Counted from the first letter of the stretch, positions 1-8,753 are shown. The stretch is DNA of 45,393 nucleotides from Streptomyces turgidiscabies Car8 (GCF_000331005.1 NZ_AEJB01000686.1:1-45393), one strand, 5' to 3'. Translations and numbers: made by a program. Notes: a model not told the origin generated them from the letters alone.

Positions 1-19
1 CCCCCTTGTGCAGGATTGT

Positions 20-2233
20 TCAGGACAGTTCCATGATCCGGACGTCCCGGTACGAGACCACATCGGTCGTGCCGTGCACCTGGAGGCCGATGTACCCGGA
101 CGCGAACCGCCGTCCGTCCGTGCCCGGGTCGTCCGAGCGCGGAGGGGTGAAGTCCTGGCCGCCGGCGTTGTCGAACTCGTTGATCAGCACGCCGTTGCGG
201 TACACCGAGTAGTGCTGGTCGACCACCCGGATCTCGTAGTCGTTCCAGGTGCCCTTCTGGGTGACGCCGGCGCCGGCGAGTCCCACCCGGTCGAAGCCGT
301 AGACCGAGCCCGTCTTGTACATGTCGCCGTCGGGCCGGTCGAGCACCTGCACCTCGTGCCCGTACTTGATGGCGACCCACTCCGGCCGCGTCTCCTCCGG
401 GTGGCCGTGGACCCACGGGAACCGCACGAACACACCGGCGTTGGCGTTGCCCGTGCCCGGCGCGTCGTCACGCCACTGGAGCTTCAGCGAGTAGTCGCCG
501 TACTTCCGCTCCGGGAACCACAGCATGCCCATCCCCGCGACCGTCGTGCTGCTGGTGATCGACCCGTCGCCGTTCGGTGTGAACGAACCGCCGCCCACCT
601 GCTGCCACTTGGCGAAGGACGCCGCCGTCCCGTCGAGGATCGTGCGGTAGCCCTCGGTCTGGCCCGGCCTGCCGATACCGGACGCGCGGGCCGCCTCCTC
701 GATCGCCGAGTCCTCGCGGTCGTCGACGGCACCGTCCTTGAGCAGCCGGTCCAGAACCGTCCGGACATGCTTGAGGAACAGGGCGTGCGACGTCCACTCC
801 CGCTCGTCCTCGATCAACTCACCTATCCGGCAACGGCTGTTGGTGACCCGGTTGACCACCCCCGAGTCGACCGTGCCGACGATCACCGTCAACCGCTCGT
901 CGTACTCGGGGCAGTTGGGCGCCGGAACCCCGCCGCCCGCCACGACCGTGAGGCTCACCGAGCGTGCGTCGCTGCTGTTGCCCGCCTTGTCACTCGCCCG
1001 GTAGGCCAGGGTGTGCGCCCCCGCTCGGTCGACGACCACCGGCGCGGTGTACGCCAGATAGGGTCCGCCGTCGAGCGAGTACTCGACCGTGGCGACACCC
1101 GAACCGCCGTGATCCGTCGCGCTGACGGTCACCCTGGCGCTGTTGACATAGGCGCCGTTCGCGTTCCGGGTGCCCTCGACGCTCACCCCGGTCACGGGCG
1201 GAACGGTGTCCTCGGCGGGCTGAGCCACCACGGTGAACGCGACGCTCTTCTCCGGGGAGACGTTGCCCGCCTTGTCGGTGGCGCGGTACCGGACACTGTG
1301 ACTGCCGACCTGGTGGACCATCACCGGCCCGCTGTACGGCTGCCAACTCCCGCTGTTCACCGCGTACTCGACTGTGTTGACCCCGGACCCGGTGTCCGAC
1401 GCGGAGACGGTGACCGTCGCCATGTCGAGATACGCCCCGGCCGGGTTCTGCTCACCGCTCACCGTCGCCGAGGTCTCCGGCGGCGCGGTGTCGTCCGTCG
1501 GCGGTGGGACCACCGTGAACGTGACGCTCTTCTCGGCGGCCGCGTTGCCCGCCTTGTCGAACGCCCGGTAGCGCACCGAATGACTGCCGACCTGGTCGAT
1601 CACGACCGGTGCGGTGTACGGCTGCCAGGCGCCGTCCGTGCCGACCGCGTACTCGACCCGGTCGACACCGGAACCCTCGTCACTCGCGCCGATCGCCACG
1701 CTCGCCGAACCGACGTACGCACCTTGCGAGTTCTGCGCACCGGTGACGGTCGCCGAGGTCTCCGGGGCCGTCGTGTCGGCGCCGCCGCCCTCCGCGACCA
1801 CGAGGATGCCCTGCATCTGGCCATGGCCCGGAATCGTGCAGTAGTAGCGGTAGCGGCCGGGGGCGAGCGTGACCTCGGCGGTGTGCCGGCCGCCCTGGTC
1901 GTCGTTCGGGTTGGCGAGGATGTTGAGCGGGACGTCGTTGTTGTACTCCGGGTCGGAGACGTCGAACGTCAACGTGTGCGGCATTCCCATGGTGTTGCCG
2001 GTCGCCGCACTGTTCTCGAAGACGATCGTCGTCGTACCCGCCACCGCGGTGGCCGGTACGGAGGCGTACTTGGTGATGTCGTCACCCGCCGTCCAGGTGA
2101 GCACCTGAGCAGCGGCGGCGGCCGGCGCGGCGGCGGGCTCCGCGGCGGTGCGCGCCCCTGCCGCCGATGTCAGCCCGAGGACCATGAACAGGGACGCCAA
2201 CAGGGCCGTCCAGAGCTGCCTGCGTCTGCGCAC
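20..2233 (-). CDS. Secreted cupredoxin / Ig-like repeat / DUF1080 protein
   Basis: Predicted 737-residue exported protein. Residues 1-42 form a basic N-terminus, a hydrophobic stretch and an Ala-rich tail, fitting a Sec signal peptide. A plastocyanin-like domain follows (about 43-147) with candidate copper ligands H86, C132, H137 and M140. Next come three repeats of roughly 95 residues (about 152-435) of the OmpL47/bacterial Ig type, each with VEY, YRA and DKAGN signatures. A linker holds C441 and C468, which could form a disulfide. The C-terminus (about 527-737) resembles DUF1080, a family linked to sugar or 3-keto-glycoside binding and hydrolysis. The GTG start (2233-2231) shares one base with the TAG stop of the upstream gene and has a GGGAGCGGAG ribosome site, so translation is probably coupled. 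Inference: an extracellular electron-transfer and sugar-binding partner of the dehydrogenase encoded just upstream. Confidence 0.88.
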   Translation of the reverse strand: MRRRRQLWTALLASLFMVLGLTSAAGARTAAEPAAAPAAAAAQVLTWTAGDDITKYASVPATAVAGTTTIVFENSAATGNTMGMPHTLTFDVSDPEYNNDVPLNILANPNDDQGGRHTAEVTLAPGRYRYYCTIPGHGQMQGILVVAEGGGADTTAPETSATVTGAQNSQGAYVGSASVAIGASDEGSGVDRVEYAVGTDGAWQPYTAPVVIDQVGSHSVRYRAFDKAGNAAAEKSVTFTVVPPPTDDTAPPETSATVSGEQNPAGAYLDMATVTVSASDTGSGVNTVEYAVNSGSWQPYSGPVMVHQVGSHSVRYRATDKAGNVSPEKSVAFTVVAQPAEDTVPPVTGVSVEGTRNANGAYVNSARVTVSATDHGGSGVATVEYSLDGGPYLAYTAPVVVDRAGAHTLAYRASDKAGNSSDARSVSLTVVAGGGVPAPNCPEYDERLTVIVGTVDSGVVNRVTNSRCRIGELIEDEREWTSHALFLKHVRTVLDRLLKDGAVDDREDSAIEEAARASGIGRPGQTEGYRTILDGTAASFAKWQQVGGGSFTPNGDGSITSSTTVAGMGMLWFPERKYGDYSLKLQWRDDAPGTGNANAGVFVRFPWVHGHPEETRPEWVAIKYGHEVQVLDRPDGDMYKTGSVYGFDRVGLAGAGVTQKGTWNDYEIRVVDQHYSVYRNGVLINEFDNAGGQDFTPPRSDDPGTDGRRFASGYIGLQVHGTTDVVSYRDVRIMELS

Positions 2234-4764
2234 TACTCCGCTCCCCTCGCGAGGTCGCCGGCCGCGGGCGTGGGGCCGCCGCCGGTGTAAGTGATCCGCC
2301 ACAAAGCCGACTTGGCGTCCGAGGTGAAGAAGCCCCGGCCGTAGTCGAGGACGTAGAGCGCGCCGTCGGGGCCGAACTTCCAGTCCATGAGGTTCTTGAT
2401 GCCGTCGTTGCCGACCGGCACGATCTTCTTCAACGACTCGGAGTGGACGGGCAGTCCGCCGTCGCCCTGGGTCTTCGGGTCGGTGAGCACCGCGTTGCGC
2501 GGCTGGTCGGCGTCGTAGAAGTCGCCGACGAACCACTTGCCGTCCCAGTAGGCCGGCCACTTGGTGGTGCTCGCGCTCGCCGCGTCGTAGCGGTACACCG
2601 GCCCGTTCATCGCGGCCTGGCCGCCGCCCTTCAGCCACGGCAGCAGATACGTGCTCTCGGCCTGCTTGTAGGAGGGGACACCGTTCGCGTCGCGCGGGAA
2701 GTCGGGGGCGCCGCCCTGGGGCGAGTACCAGATGTTGTTGCCGGTGACGGGCGGCAGGTTGACGAGTCCGTCGTTGTTCGGTGACTCGTTCTTCGGGTGG
2801 TCGCAGTCGTACCAGCCCAGCGGCTTCGTCGGATCGGGCAGATTGCGGTCCCGATAGGGCTGCTTGTTGCCCATGCAGTACGGCCAACCGCGGTTGCCCG
2901 CGCGGGTGATGGTGGCGAACGTGTCGTACTTCGCCGGGCCCCAGGTCGTCGAGGGCGCACTCGCGTCCGGACCGACCCAGCCCGCGTAAAGGGTGTCGGT
3001 CGCCTTGTCGACGGAGATACGGGCCGGGTTCCTGACCCCCATCACATAGATCTCGCCGCGCGTCTTTCCGCCGCCCTCGTCGGTCTCCCGGCCGGTGAAG
3101 AGGTTGCCCGCGGGAAGTGTGTACGTTCCGTCGGACTCCGGATGGATGCGCAGGATCTTGCCGTTGAGGTTGTTGGTGTTGCCGGCGGTGCGCCGCGCGT
3201 CCGCGAACGAGACGCCCTTGTAGGCGGGTTGGGGGTTGTTGCCGGAGTAACCGTCGCTGAACTGGCTGGAGTTGTTGTCACCGGTCGCGATGTACAGGTT
3301 GCCCTTGGAGTCCCAGGCCATCCCGCCGCCCGCATGGCAGCAACTGTGGATCTGCACCGGCCACTTGAGCAGCACCTTCTCGCTGTTCAGGTCGAGCCGG
3401 TTCGTCGCGAGGTCGAGCGTGAAGCGCGAGACGTACCGCTCGGCCATCCTCGTGTCGCGGTTGATCCGCGAGTGGGGCGTGTAGTGGAGATACACCCAGC
3501 CGTTGCGCTCGAAGGACGGATCCAGCTCGATGCCGAGCAGCCCCTCCTCGACCTTGATCAGCTCGTCTCCGCCGCCCTTGTTGCCGAAGACGGTCAACTC
3601 GCCTGCCAGAGTGACCTTTTTGGTCCTCGGGTCGTAGACGTGGATCTGCCCCGTGCCCTTGCCGACGGCCGGGTTGTTCCAGTCCGTGACCACCGGCTGG
3701 GAGGAGTCGGCGCCGCCCCGCCCGATGTAGAACACCCGCCCGTCGGGCGCGGTCACCAGCCCGTGCGGCTCACCGATCTGGTCGCTCCGCCCCGGCTGGT
3801 TGGGCACGGTCAGCCGCTCCGCCTTGTAACTGGCGTTGATGGTGGCCATGCAGTCGGCCTGCGCCAGCCGGGTCGTCCACAGCAGTGCCCCGCGCAGATG
3901 CCCGCGGAAGTCCACCTCGTCGTACGACGACACCGTGCCGCCCATGCCGGTGTAGAAGGAACGTCCGCCGTCGTAGTCACGGCACCAACTCACCGGGTGG
4001 TCCCAGCCGTTGGCGCTCGCACCGGGTTTGTACGTCGACTCGCGCACCCGGGCCACGGTGTGCACGTCACCGGAGGGGTTCTTCACCCAGTTCAGCCACT
4101 GGTCCGGCCGCTTCCACTGGACGGGCAGTTCCCTGGTGGCCGGATGCCGCCGGTCGCCGACCTCGACGGTGGCCCGCTGGACGGTTGTCGGGCTGGTGGC
4201 CGCCGGCCGGGCGCCCACCAGGCCGGTGAACCAGTCGGAGTACGGTTCCGCCCGGGCCGCGTTATGGATGCCGACGAAACCGCCGCCGGCCTCCATGTAC
4301 GTCTCCAGCCCGGCCTCCTGCTCCGGGTCGAGGACGTCCCCGCCCCCCGTCAGGAAGACGATGGCGTTGAAGGTTCCGAGCCGGGGCCCGTCCGTGAACA
4401 CGGAGGCGTCGTCCGTCGCCTCGACGTCGAAGCGCTGTTCCGCCGGGCCGGACAGCCCGATCCGCTCGATCGCCTCGATCCCGGCGTTGACGACCGGCGA
4501 CTCGTCCCCGGCCGCCGCCGAACCGTGGAAGACGAGGACGCGTACCCCGCTGCCACCGGGCGGCGATGTGACGGACATCGTTGTCGCGGAGGGTTCGGGT
4601 GCCGGCCGGGCGCTCGCGGCGGGCCCCGACAGCAGCCCGGCGGTGACGACCGACGCGGCGACCGTGGCCGCCCAGGCCCGTCTCCGTCCGCTCCCGTTCC
4701 TTCCTCCGCTCCTCGCGCTCAACTCCCGTGAACGCCTGGATTCCTGATGCGATGTGAACCGCAC
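2233..4764 (-). CDS. Secreted ThuA-domain / PQQ-type sugar dehydrogenase fusion
   Basis: Predicted 843-residue exported protein. An Arg-rich N-terminus and hydrophobic segment (about 28-52) form a signal peptide. A ThuA-like (trehalose-utilisation, glutamine-amidotransferase fold) domain covers about 74-300. A glucose/sorbosone dehydrogenase (GSDH, PQQ-dependent type) beta-propeller covers about 320-825. It contains an adjacent Cys pair (IHSCCHAGGGMAW), a feature known in some soluble quinoproteins. The family oxidises aldose sugars or polyol-derived sugars outside the cytoplasm; the substrate here is unknown. The GTG start at 4764 is preferred to an ATG at 4833, because a good -35/-10 pair (4833-4805) lies between them and the GTG is preceded by GAGGAGG. 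It is the first gene of a two-gene operon. Confidence 0.86.
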   Translation of the reverse strand: MRFTSHQESRRSRELSARSGGRNGSGRRRAWAATVAASVVTAGLLSGPAASARPAPEPSATTMSVTSPPGGSGVRVLVFHGSAAAGDESPVVNAGIEAIERIGLSGPAEQRFDVEATDDASVFTDGPRLGTFNAIVFLTGGGDVLDPEQEAGLETYMEAGGGFVGIHNAARAEPYSDWFTGLVGARPAATSPTTVQRATVEVGDRRHPATRELPVQWKRPDQWLNWVKNPSGDVHTVARVRESTYKPGASANGWDHPVSWCRDYDGGRSFYTGMGGTVSSYDEVDFRGHLRGALLWTTRLAQADCMATINASYKAERLTVPNQPGRSDQIGEPHGLVTAPDGRVFYIGRGGADSSQPVVTDWNNPAVGKGTGQIHVYDPRTKKVTLAGELTVFGNKGGGDELIKVEEGLLGIELDPSFERNGWVYLHYTPHSRINRDTRMAERYVSRFTLDLATNRLDLNSEKVLLKWPVQIHSCCHAGGGMAWDSKGNLYIATGDNNSSQFSDGYSGNNPQPAYKGVSFADARRTAGNTNNLNGKILRIHPESDGTYTLPAGNLFTGRETDEGGGKTRGEIYVMGVRNPARISVDKATDTLYAGWVGPDASAPSTTWGPAKYDTFATITRAGNRGWPYCMGNKQPYRDRNLPDPTKPLGWYDCDHPKNESPNNDGLVNLPPVTGNNIWYSPQGGAPDFPRDANGVPSYKQAESTYLLPWLKGGGQAAMNGPVYRYDAASASTTKWPAYWDGKWFVGDFYDADQPRNAVLTDPKTQGDGGLPVHSESLKKIVPVGNDGIKNLMDWKFGPDGALYVLDYGRGFFTSDAKSALWRITYTGGGPTPAAGDLARGAE

Positions 4765-4804
4765 GTGGCCACCCACCCCTCCTCGGTCACAGCAAACGCA
4801 AAGG

Positions 4805-4833
4805 AAGTTAGACCCCTTTGGGCGGCCCGCCAA
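4805..4833 (-). promoter_or_regulatory. Candidate promoter of the sugar-dehydrogenase operon
   Basis: Read on the minus strand, TTGGCG (4833-4828) is separated by 17 bases from TAACTT (4810-4805), a reasonable vegetative sigma-70/HrdB pair. Transcription would start near 4798, giving a leader of about 34 nt before the GTG at 4764. The placement excludes the longer ATG start. The prediction is from motif inspection only. Confidence 0.45.
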
Positions 4834-4958
4834 GAGGTATGACCGGGATGGGACGAACTTTGTCCTGGGTGTGGATAAACGGTCTCCATGCCGCTACCGT
4901 CACACCCGTTCCTCTCGTTCCCGCTGCGCATCTTCCGTACCAGACTGGGGAGTTCGGC

Positions 4959-5951
4959 ATGGACAGGCGTGACTTCAACCGGCGGGTGCTGCTGGGAGGC
5001 GCGGCCGTCGCGACATCGTTGTCCGTGGCGCCGGAGGCCGGTGGTGCGACCGCCGCTACCGCCGCACCCGCGAGGACCGCGCCGGCCGGCGGCGAGGTGC
5101 GACACCTCCAGCTGTACGCCGAGCGACTCCCCGACGGGCAGATGGGCTACGGCTTCGCGAAGGGTACGGCCTCGGTCCCCGGCCCGCTGATCGAGCTGAA
5201 CGAGGGCGACACGGCGCACATCACCCTGGAGAACACGACGGACGTGGCCGTGAGCCTGCACGTCCACGGCCTGGACTACGAGATCTCCAGCGACGGCACG
5301 AAACTGAGCCGCAGCGACGTCGAACCCGGCGGAACCCGCACCTACACCTGGCGCACCCACGCCCCGGGCCGCCGCACGGACGGCACCTGGCGGGCGGGCA
5401 GCGCCGGTTATTGGCACTACCACGACCATGTCGTCGGCACCGAACACGGCACCGGCGGCATCCGCAAGGGCCTCTACGGCTCGGTGATCGTCCGACGCAA
5501 GGGGGACATCCTCCCGGACACCACGTACACGATCGTCTTCAACGACATGACGATCAACAACCGGCCCGGCCACCAGAGCCCGAACTTCGAGGCCACGGTG
5601 GGTGATCGCGTCGAGTTCGTGATGATCACCCACGGCGAGTACTACCACACCTTCCATATGCACGGTCACCGCTGGGCGGACAACCGCACCGGCCTGCTCA
5701 CCGGCCCCGACGACCCGAGCCAGGTCCTCGACAACAAGATCGTGGGCCCGGCGGACTCCTTCGGTTTCCAGGTGATCGCGGGGGAGGGGGTCGGTGCGGG
5801 CGCGTGGATGTACCACTGCCATGTGCAGAGCCACTCGGACATGGGAATGGCGGGTCTCTTCCTGGTGCGCAGGGCGGACGGGACGATTCCGGGCTACGAG
5901 CCTCATGGGGCGAGCGGGACAGGAGAGGCGCGGTCGTCGCACGAGCACTGA
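4959..5951 (+). CDS. Two-domain (small) laccase, Tat-exported
   Basis: A 330-residue multicopper oxidase of the small two-domain type, which works as a trimer and oxidises phenols and other donors while reducing oxygen to water. The N-terminus carries a twin-arginine signal (RRDFNRR, residues 3-9). Copper ligands are visible: H101/H103, H153/H155/H157, H230/H233/H235/H237, then H286-C287-H288 and H292 with a Met near 297. That is the full type 1, 2 and 3 set. As I recall it, the protein matches S. coelicolor SLAC nearly throughout. The ATG at 4959 has GGGGAG seven bases upstream; longer in-frame starts would bury the Tat signal. It is divergent from the sugar-dehydrogenase operon and followed by a LacI-type regulator. 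Confidence 0.95.
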   Translation: MDRRDFNRRVLLGGAAVATSLSVAPEAGGATAATAAPARTAPAGGEVRHLQLYAERLPDGQMGYGFAKGTASVPGPLIELNEGDTAHITLENTTDVAVSLHVHGLDYEISSDGTKLSRSDVEPGGTRTYTWRTHAPGRRTDGTWRAGSAGYWHYHDHVVGTEHGTGGIRKGLYGSVIVRRKGDILPDTTYTIVFNDMTINNRPGHQSPNFEATVGDRVEFVMITHGEYYHTFHMHGHRWADNRTGLLTGPDDPSQVLDNKIVGPADSFGFQVIAGEGVGAGAWMYHCHVQSHSDMGMAGLFLVRRADGTIPGYEPHGASGTGEARSSHEH

Positions 5952-5959
5952 CGGGATCG

Positions 5960-5971
5960 GAGAGCGCTCTC
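5960..5971. promoter_or_regulatory. LacI-type operator palindrome
   Basis: GAGAGCGCTCTC is a perfect 12-bp palindrome with the central CG typical of LacI-family operators. It lies between the laccase stop and the GTG start of the LacI-family gene, 58 bases upstream of that start. Autoregulation is the simplest reading. No second copy was noticed in the laccase/dehydrogenase divergent promoter region. Confidence 0.6.
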
Positions 5972-6028
5972 ATCCGGTGCCGGGCCGGGACTATCCTGAT
6001 CGGCAACCGCCGGATGAGGAGCCCCGAA

Positions 6029-7063
6029 GTGACCGAGACCGCGTCGCGTCCCACCCTGGAGGCCGTGGCCGCGAGGGCCGGAGTCTCCCGGGCCACCGCG
6101 TCACGCGTCGTGAACGGCGGGGACGGTGTGCGCGAACCCCTCGTCGAACGGGTCAGACAGGCCGTGGAGGAACTCGGGTACGTGCCCAACCAGGCGGCCC
6201 GCTCCCTGGTGACGAGACGGCACGACGCCATCGCCGTCGTCATCGCCGAACCGGAGACCCGGGTCTTCGCAGACCCCTTCTTCGCTCTCCAGCTCCGGGG
6301 AATCAGCAAGGAGTTGACCGCCCACGACTCCCAACTCGTGCTGCTGCTCACCGAAGGCCGCGACGACCACACCCGGGTCGGCCGGTATCTCGCCGGCGGG
6401 CATGTCGACGGCGCCCTCGTCTTCTCCCTGCACCTCGACGACCCGCTGCCCGAACTGGTCCGGGGCGCGGGCGTGCCCACCGTGTTCGGCGGCCGGCCCG
6501 GCTGGAGCGACGGCACCCGCGACGCCGTGTACGTCGACAGCGACAACCGGGGCGGTGCCCGGACCGCCGTACGGCACCTCGTCGGCCTCGGGCGGACCCG
6601 GATCGCGCACATCACGGGCGCCCTCGACCAGACCTCGGCGGCGGACCGCCTCGACGGGTTCCGGGACGTCGTGCCCGACGCCGACCCACGGCTGATCGCC
6701 GAAGGCGACTTCACACCGGCGGGCGGGGAACGGGCGATGCGCCAACTCCTGGACCGGTGCCCGGACCTGGACGCCGTGTTCGCCGCCAACGACCTCACCG
6801 CCTCGGGCGCCCTGCGTGTCCTGCGCGAACGCGGACGGCGCGTGCCCGAGGACGTCGCCGTCGTCGGCTTCGACGACATGCTGCCGATCGCCGAACAGAC
6901 CGACCCGCCGCTCACCACGGTCCGCCAGGACATCGAGGAGATGGGCAGGCTCATGGCCCGCCTACTGCTGCGCGACTTCGGCCCCTCGCGCCGGGCCGCC
7001 CCGACGGACGCGCCGCCCGGCCTGGTCCTGCCGACGACCCTGATCCGCCGCGCCTCGGCGTAG
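6029..7063 (+). CDS. LacI-family transcriptional regulator
   Basis: A 344-residue LacI/GalR repressor. Residues about 8-28 form the helix-turn-helix (LEAVAARAGVSRATASRVVN) and the hinge helix follows (YVPNQAARSL). The remainder is a periplasmic-binding-protein-like sugar sensor, with the usual signatures DVAVVGFDDM and TTVRQD near the end. The GTG at 6029 has GAGGAG seven bases upstream and is preferred to the ATG at 6014, which overlaps that ribosome site. The effector is unknown. Given the neighbouring secreted sugar-oxidising proteins, a sugar or sugar-acid inducer is plausible. Confidence 0.92.
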   Translation: MTETASRPTLEAVAARAGVSRATASRVVNGGDGVREPLVERVRQAVEELGYVPNQAARSLVTRRHDAIAVVIAEPETRVFADPFFALQLRGISKELTAHDSQLVLLLTEGRDDHTRVGRYLAGGHVDGALVFSLHLDDPLPELVRGAGVPTVFGGRPGWSDGTRDAVYVDSDNRGGARTAVRHLVGLGRTRIAHITGALDQTSAADRLDGFRDVVPDADPRLIAEGDFTPAGGERAMRQLLDRCPDLDAVFAANDLTASGALRVLRERGRRVPEDVAVVGFDDMLPIAEQTDPPLTTVRQDIEEMGRLMARLLLRDFGPSRRAAPTDAPPGLVLPTTLIRRASA

Positions 7064-7094
7064 CGCTCCGCAGGGCGGCCGGTTCGCGTTCGGG

Positions 7095-7680
7095 GCTGTC
7101 GCGAGTGTCGTGGTCCGAGAGGGCTGGTTGCGTGGCCCTCTGCGCGCCCGCGAGGGGCTTGGCCCCTGGCGTCCTCGCGGGGGTGCTCTCCTCAGTTGTC
7201 ATGGGTGTCGCGAGCTGAAGAGGGCTGGTCGCGTGGTCCGAGAGGGCTGGTTGCGTGGCTCTCTGCGCGCCCGCGAGGGGCTCGGCCCCTGGCGTCCTCG
7301 CGGGGGTGCTCTCCTCAGTTGTCATGGGTGTCGCGAGCTGAAGAGGGCTGGTCGCGCGGTCTGAGAGGGCTGGTTGCGTGGCCCTCTGCGCGCCCGCGAG
7401 GGGCTCGGCCCCTGGCGTCCTCGCGGGGGTGCTCTCCTCAGTTGTCATGGGTGTCGCGAGCTGAACAGGGCTGGCCACGTGGTCCGAGAGGGCTGGTTGC
7501 GTGGCCCTCTGCGTCCCCGCGAGGGGCTCGGCCCCTGGCGTCCTCGCGGGGGTGCTCTCCTCGGTTGTCACGGTGTCGCGAGCCGAAGAGGGATGGCGCG
7601 CGGCCTGAGAGGGCTGGTCGCGCGGCCCCTGCGCCCCCGTAAGGGCTGGACCCCCGCGCCTGTGCGGGGACACCCCCCTC
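7095..7680. repeat. 123-bp tandem repeat array with internal hairpins
   Basis: About four and a half tandem copies occur, with corresponding bases at 7111, 7234, 7357, 7480 and 7601 (periods 123, 123, 123, 121). The first 15 bases or so and the last copy are degenerate. Each full unit contains two inverted repeats. One is AGAGGGC/GCCCTCT around a 10-nt loop. The other is CCCGCGAGG/CCTCGCGGG, which encloses a nested AGGGGC-tcg-GCCCCT stem. The array fills the 615-base gap between the convergent LacI-type and VOC genes. The unit length is a multiple of three, so several frames stay open on both strands. I see no ribosome site or codon bias supporting a protein. It may act as a multi-hairpin bidirectional terminator. 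Confidence 0.9.
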
Positions 7681-8470
7681 ACGTCTGTGCCGACGCGCTC
7701 CTGATCACCGCGAACCGCGCCCCGTACGGGTCCGTCAGTCTGGCGACGCGGCCGACGCCCTCGATGTCCGTGGCCGGCATCCGGACCTGCCCGCCGTGTG
7801 CCTGGGCCGTCGCCACCGTCGCGTCGGTGTCGGCGACCTCGAAGTACGGCAGCCAGTACGGCGTGGTCTCGATGCCCGTCGGGTCCTCGTCCACGTCGAC
7901 GACGCCGCCGAACATCCCGTCGTCCCCGGTATCCGCCGGATTCACGCACGTGTACGAGCCGCCCGGGAACGGCACCGCCGAGGTCTCCAGGCCCAGCACG
8001 GTGGCGTAGAACGCGGCGACCTTGGGCACGTCCGTCGTGTAGAGCTCCACCCAGCACAGGGAACCGGGGTCGCCGGCCACCTCGAGACCCTTGATCCGGC
8101 CGGGCTGCCAGAGGCCGAAGACGGCGCCGGTGGTGTCGGTGAGGATGGCCATCCGGCCCGCGTCCATGACGTCCATGGGCGGCGCCGGTGTGCCGCCCCC
8201 GGCCTGCTCGGCAGCCTTGGCGGTGGCGTCGGCGTCCGGGGTCTGGAAGGACACCGTCCAGGACGGTGGGCCCTGTTCCTCGGCCATCTGCATGCCGCCC
8301 GCGGCGGTCCGCCCGTCCATCTGGAAGAAGCCGTACCCGCCGGCCTCGGGGCCCGCCGACCGGAAGTCCCAGCCGAAGAGCGCCCGGTAGAAGGTGGTGG
8401 CGCCCTCGATGTCGGGGGTGCCGAGATCGATCCAGTTCGGAGCGCCGGTCACGAAACGGGTGGTGAGCAT
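7679..8470 (-). CDS. Double-VOC (glyoxalase/bleomycin-resistance fold) protein
   Basis: A 263-residue protein with two vicinal-oxygen-chelate domains, about residues 5-120 (starts TGAPNWIDLGTPD, includes FYRALFGWDF) and 130-258 (includes FYATVLGLE, ends with TDPYGARFAVI). Such tandem-VOC proteins are common in Streptomyces and are variously annotated as glyoxalase-like or hydroxylase-like. The substrate cannot be assigned. Two adjacent ATGs occur. The one at 8470 is favoured because AAGGAGG lies six bases before it but only three before the ATG at 8473. The gene converges on the LacI regulator across the repeat array and is divergent from the WhiB-like gene. Confidence 0.88.
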   Translation of the reverse strand: MLTTRFVTGAPNWIDLGTPDIEGATTFYRALFGWDFRSAGPEAGGYGFFQMDGRTAAGGMQMAEEQGPPSWTVSFQTPDADATAKAAEQAGGGTPAPPMDVMDAGRMAILTDTTGAVFGLWQPGRIKGLEVAGDPGSLCWVELYTTDVPKVAAFYATVLGLETSAVPFPGGSYTCVNPADTGDDGMFGGVVDVDEDPTGIETTPYWLPYFEVADTDATVATAQAHGGQVRMPATDIEGVGRVARLTDPYGARFAVIRSASAQT

Positions 8471-8692
8471 CATTGCCCTCCTTCGTGGGCCCCGCCCGCT
8501 GCGAGGGACCCGTTGCCTGCTCTGCCGAGTCTCGCACCGCCCACTGACAATCGCTGCCGTAGCGCTTCCGCGGGCCGCCGGGTGCCGGCGTTCCGCGCGC
8601 CGCCGTGCGCTCGTACCTCCGGCGGGAGCATCATCGGGCGAACCGGCGGGACACCCCGGGCCGCTCGCCGGGCGGCTCCGACGGCCGTCGTT

Positions 8693-8721
8693 GTTGACCG
8701 GCGTTGATCGGACGTTGAGCG
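8693..8721. promoter_or_regulatory. Three phased GTTGAnCG direct repeats
   Basis: GTTGACCG (8693-8700), GTTGATCG (8703-8710) and GTTGAGCG (8714-8721) occur 10 and 11 bases apart, roughly one helical turn, just upstream of the WhiB-like gene (ATG at 8754). They are followed by AACGTTTTT. They could be tandem sites for a regulator or overlap the promoter. No protein can be assigned from sequence. Confidence 0.35.
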
Positions 8722-8753
8722 AACGTTTTTCGCAGTCCGGCACGCTCTCACGC

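Noticed and set aside
8..2290. Long plus-strand ORF opposite the cupredoxin/DUF1080 gene
   Set aside because: It is a GC-skew shadow. The minus-strand frame has coherent domains, a signal peptide and copper ligands, while this one has only Arg/Val/Asp-rich noise.
2797..4731. 644-codon plus-strand ORF opposite the ThuA/sugar-dehydrogenase gene
   Set aside because: Val/Arg/Gly-rich shadow without domains. The opposite strand carries clear ThuA and GSDH motifs.
4765..4833. N-terminal extension of the sugar dehydrogenase to the ATG at 4833
   Set aside because: It would start upstream of the best promoter and precede the signal peptide with an unrelated cysteine-rich stretch.
6951..8537. Minus-strand ORF whose middle encodes a 41-residue repeat (MTTEESTPARTPGAEPLAG...)
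   Set aside because: The repeat is a consequence of the 123-bp DNA array. The frame overlaps the VOC and LacI genes out of frame, and no ribosome site precedes the repeated ATGs.
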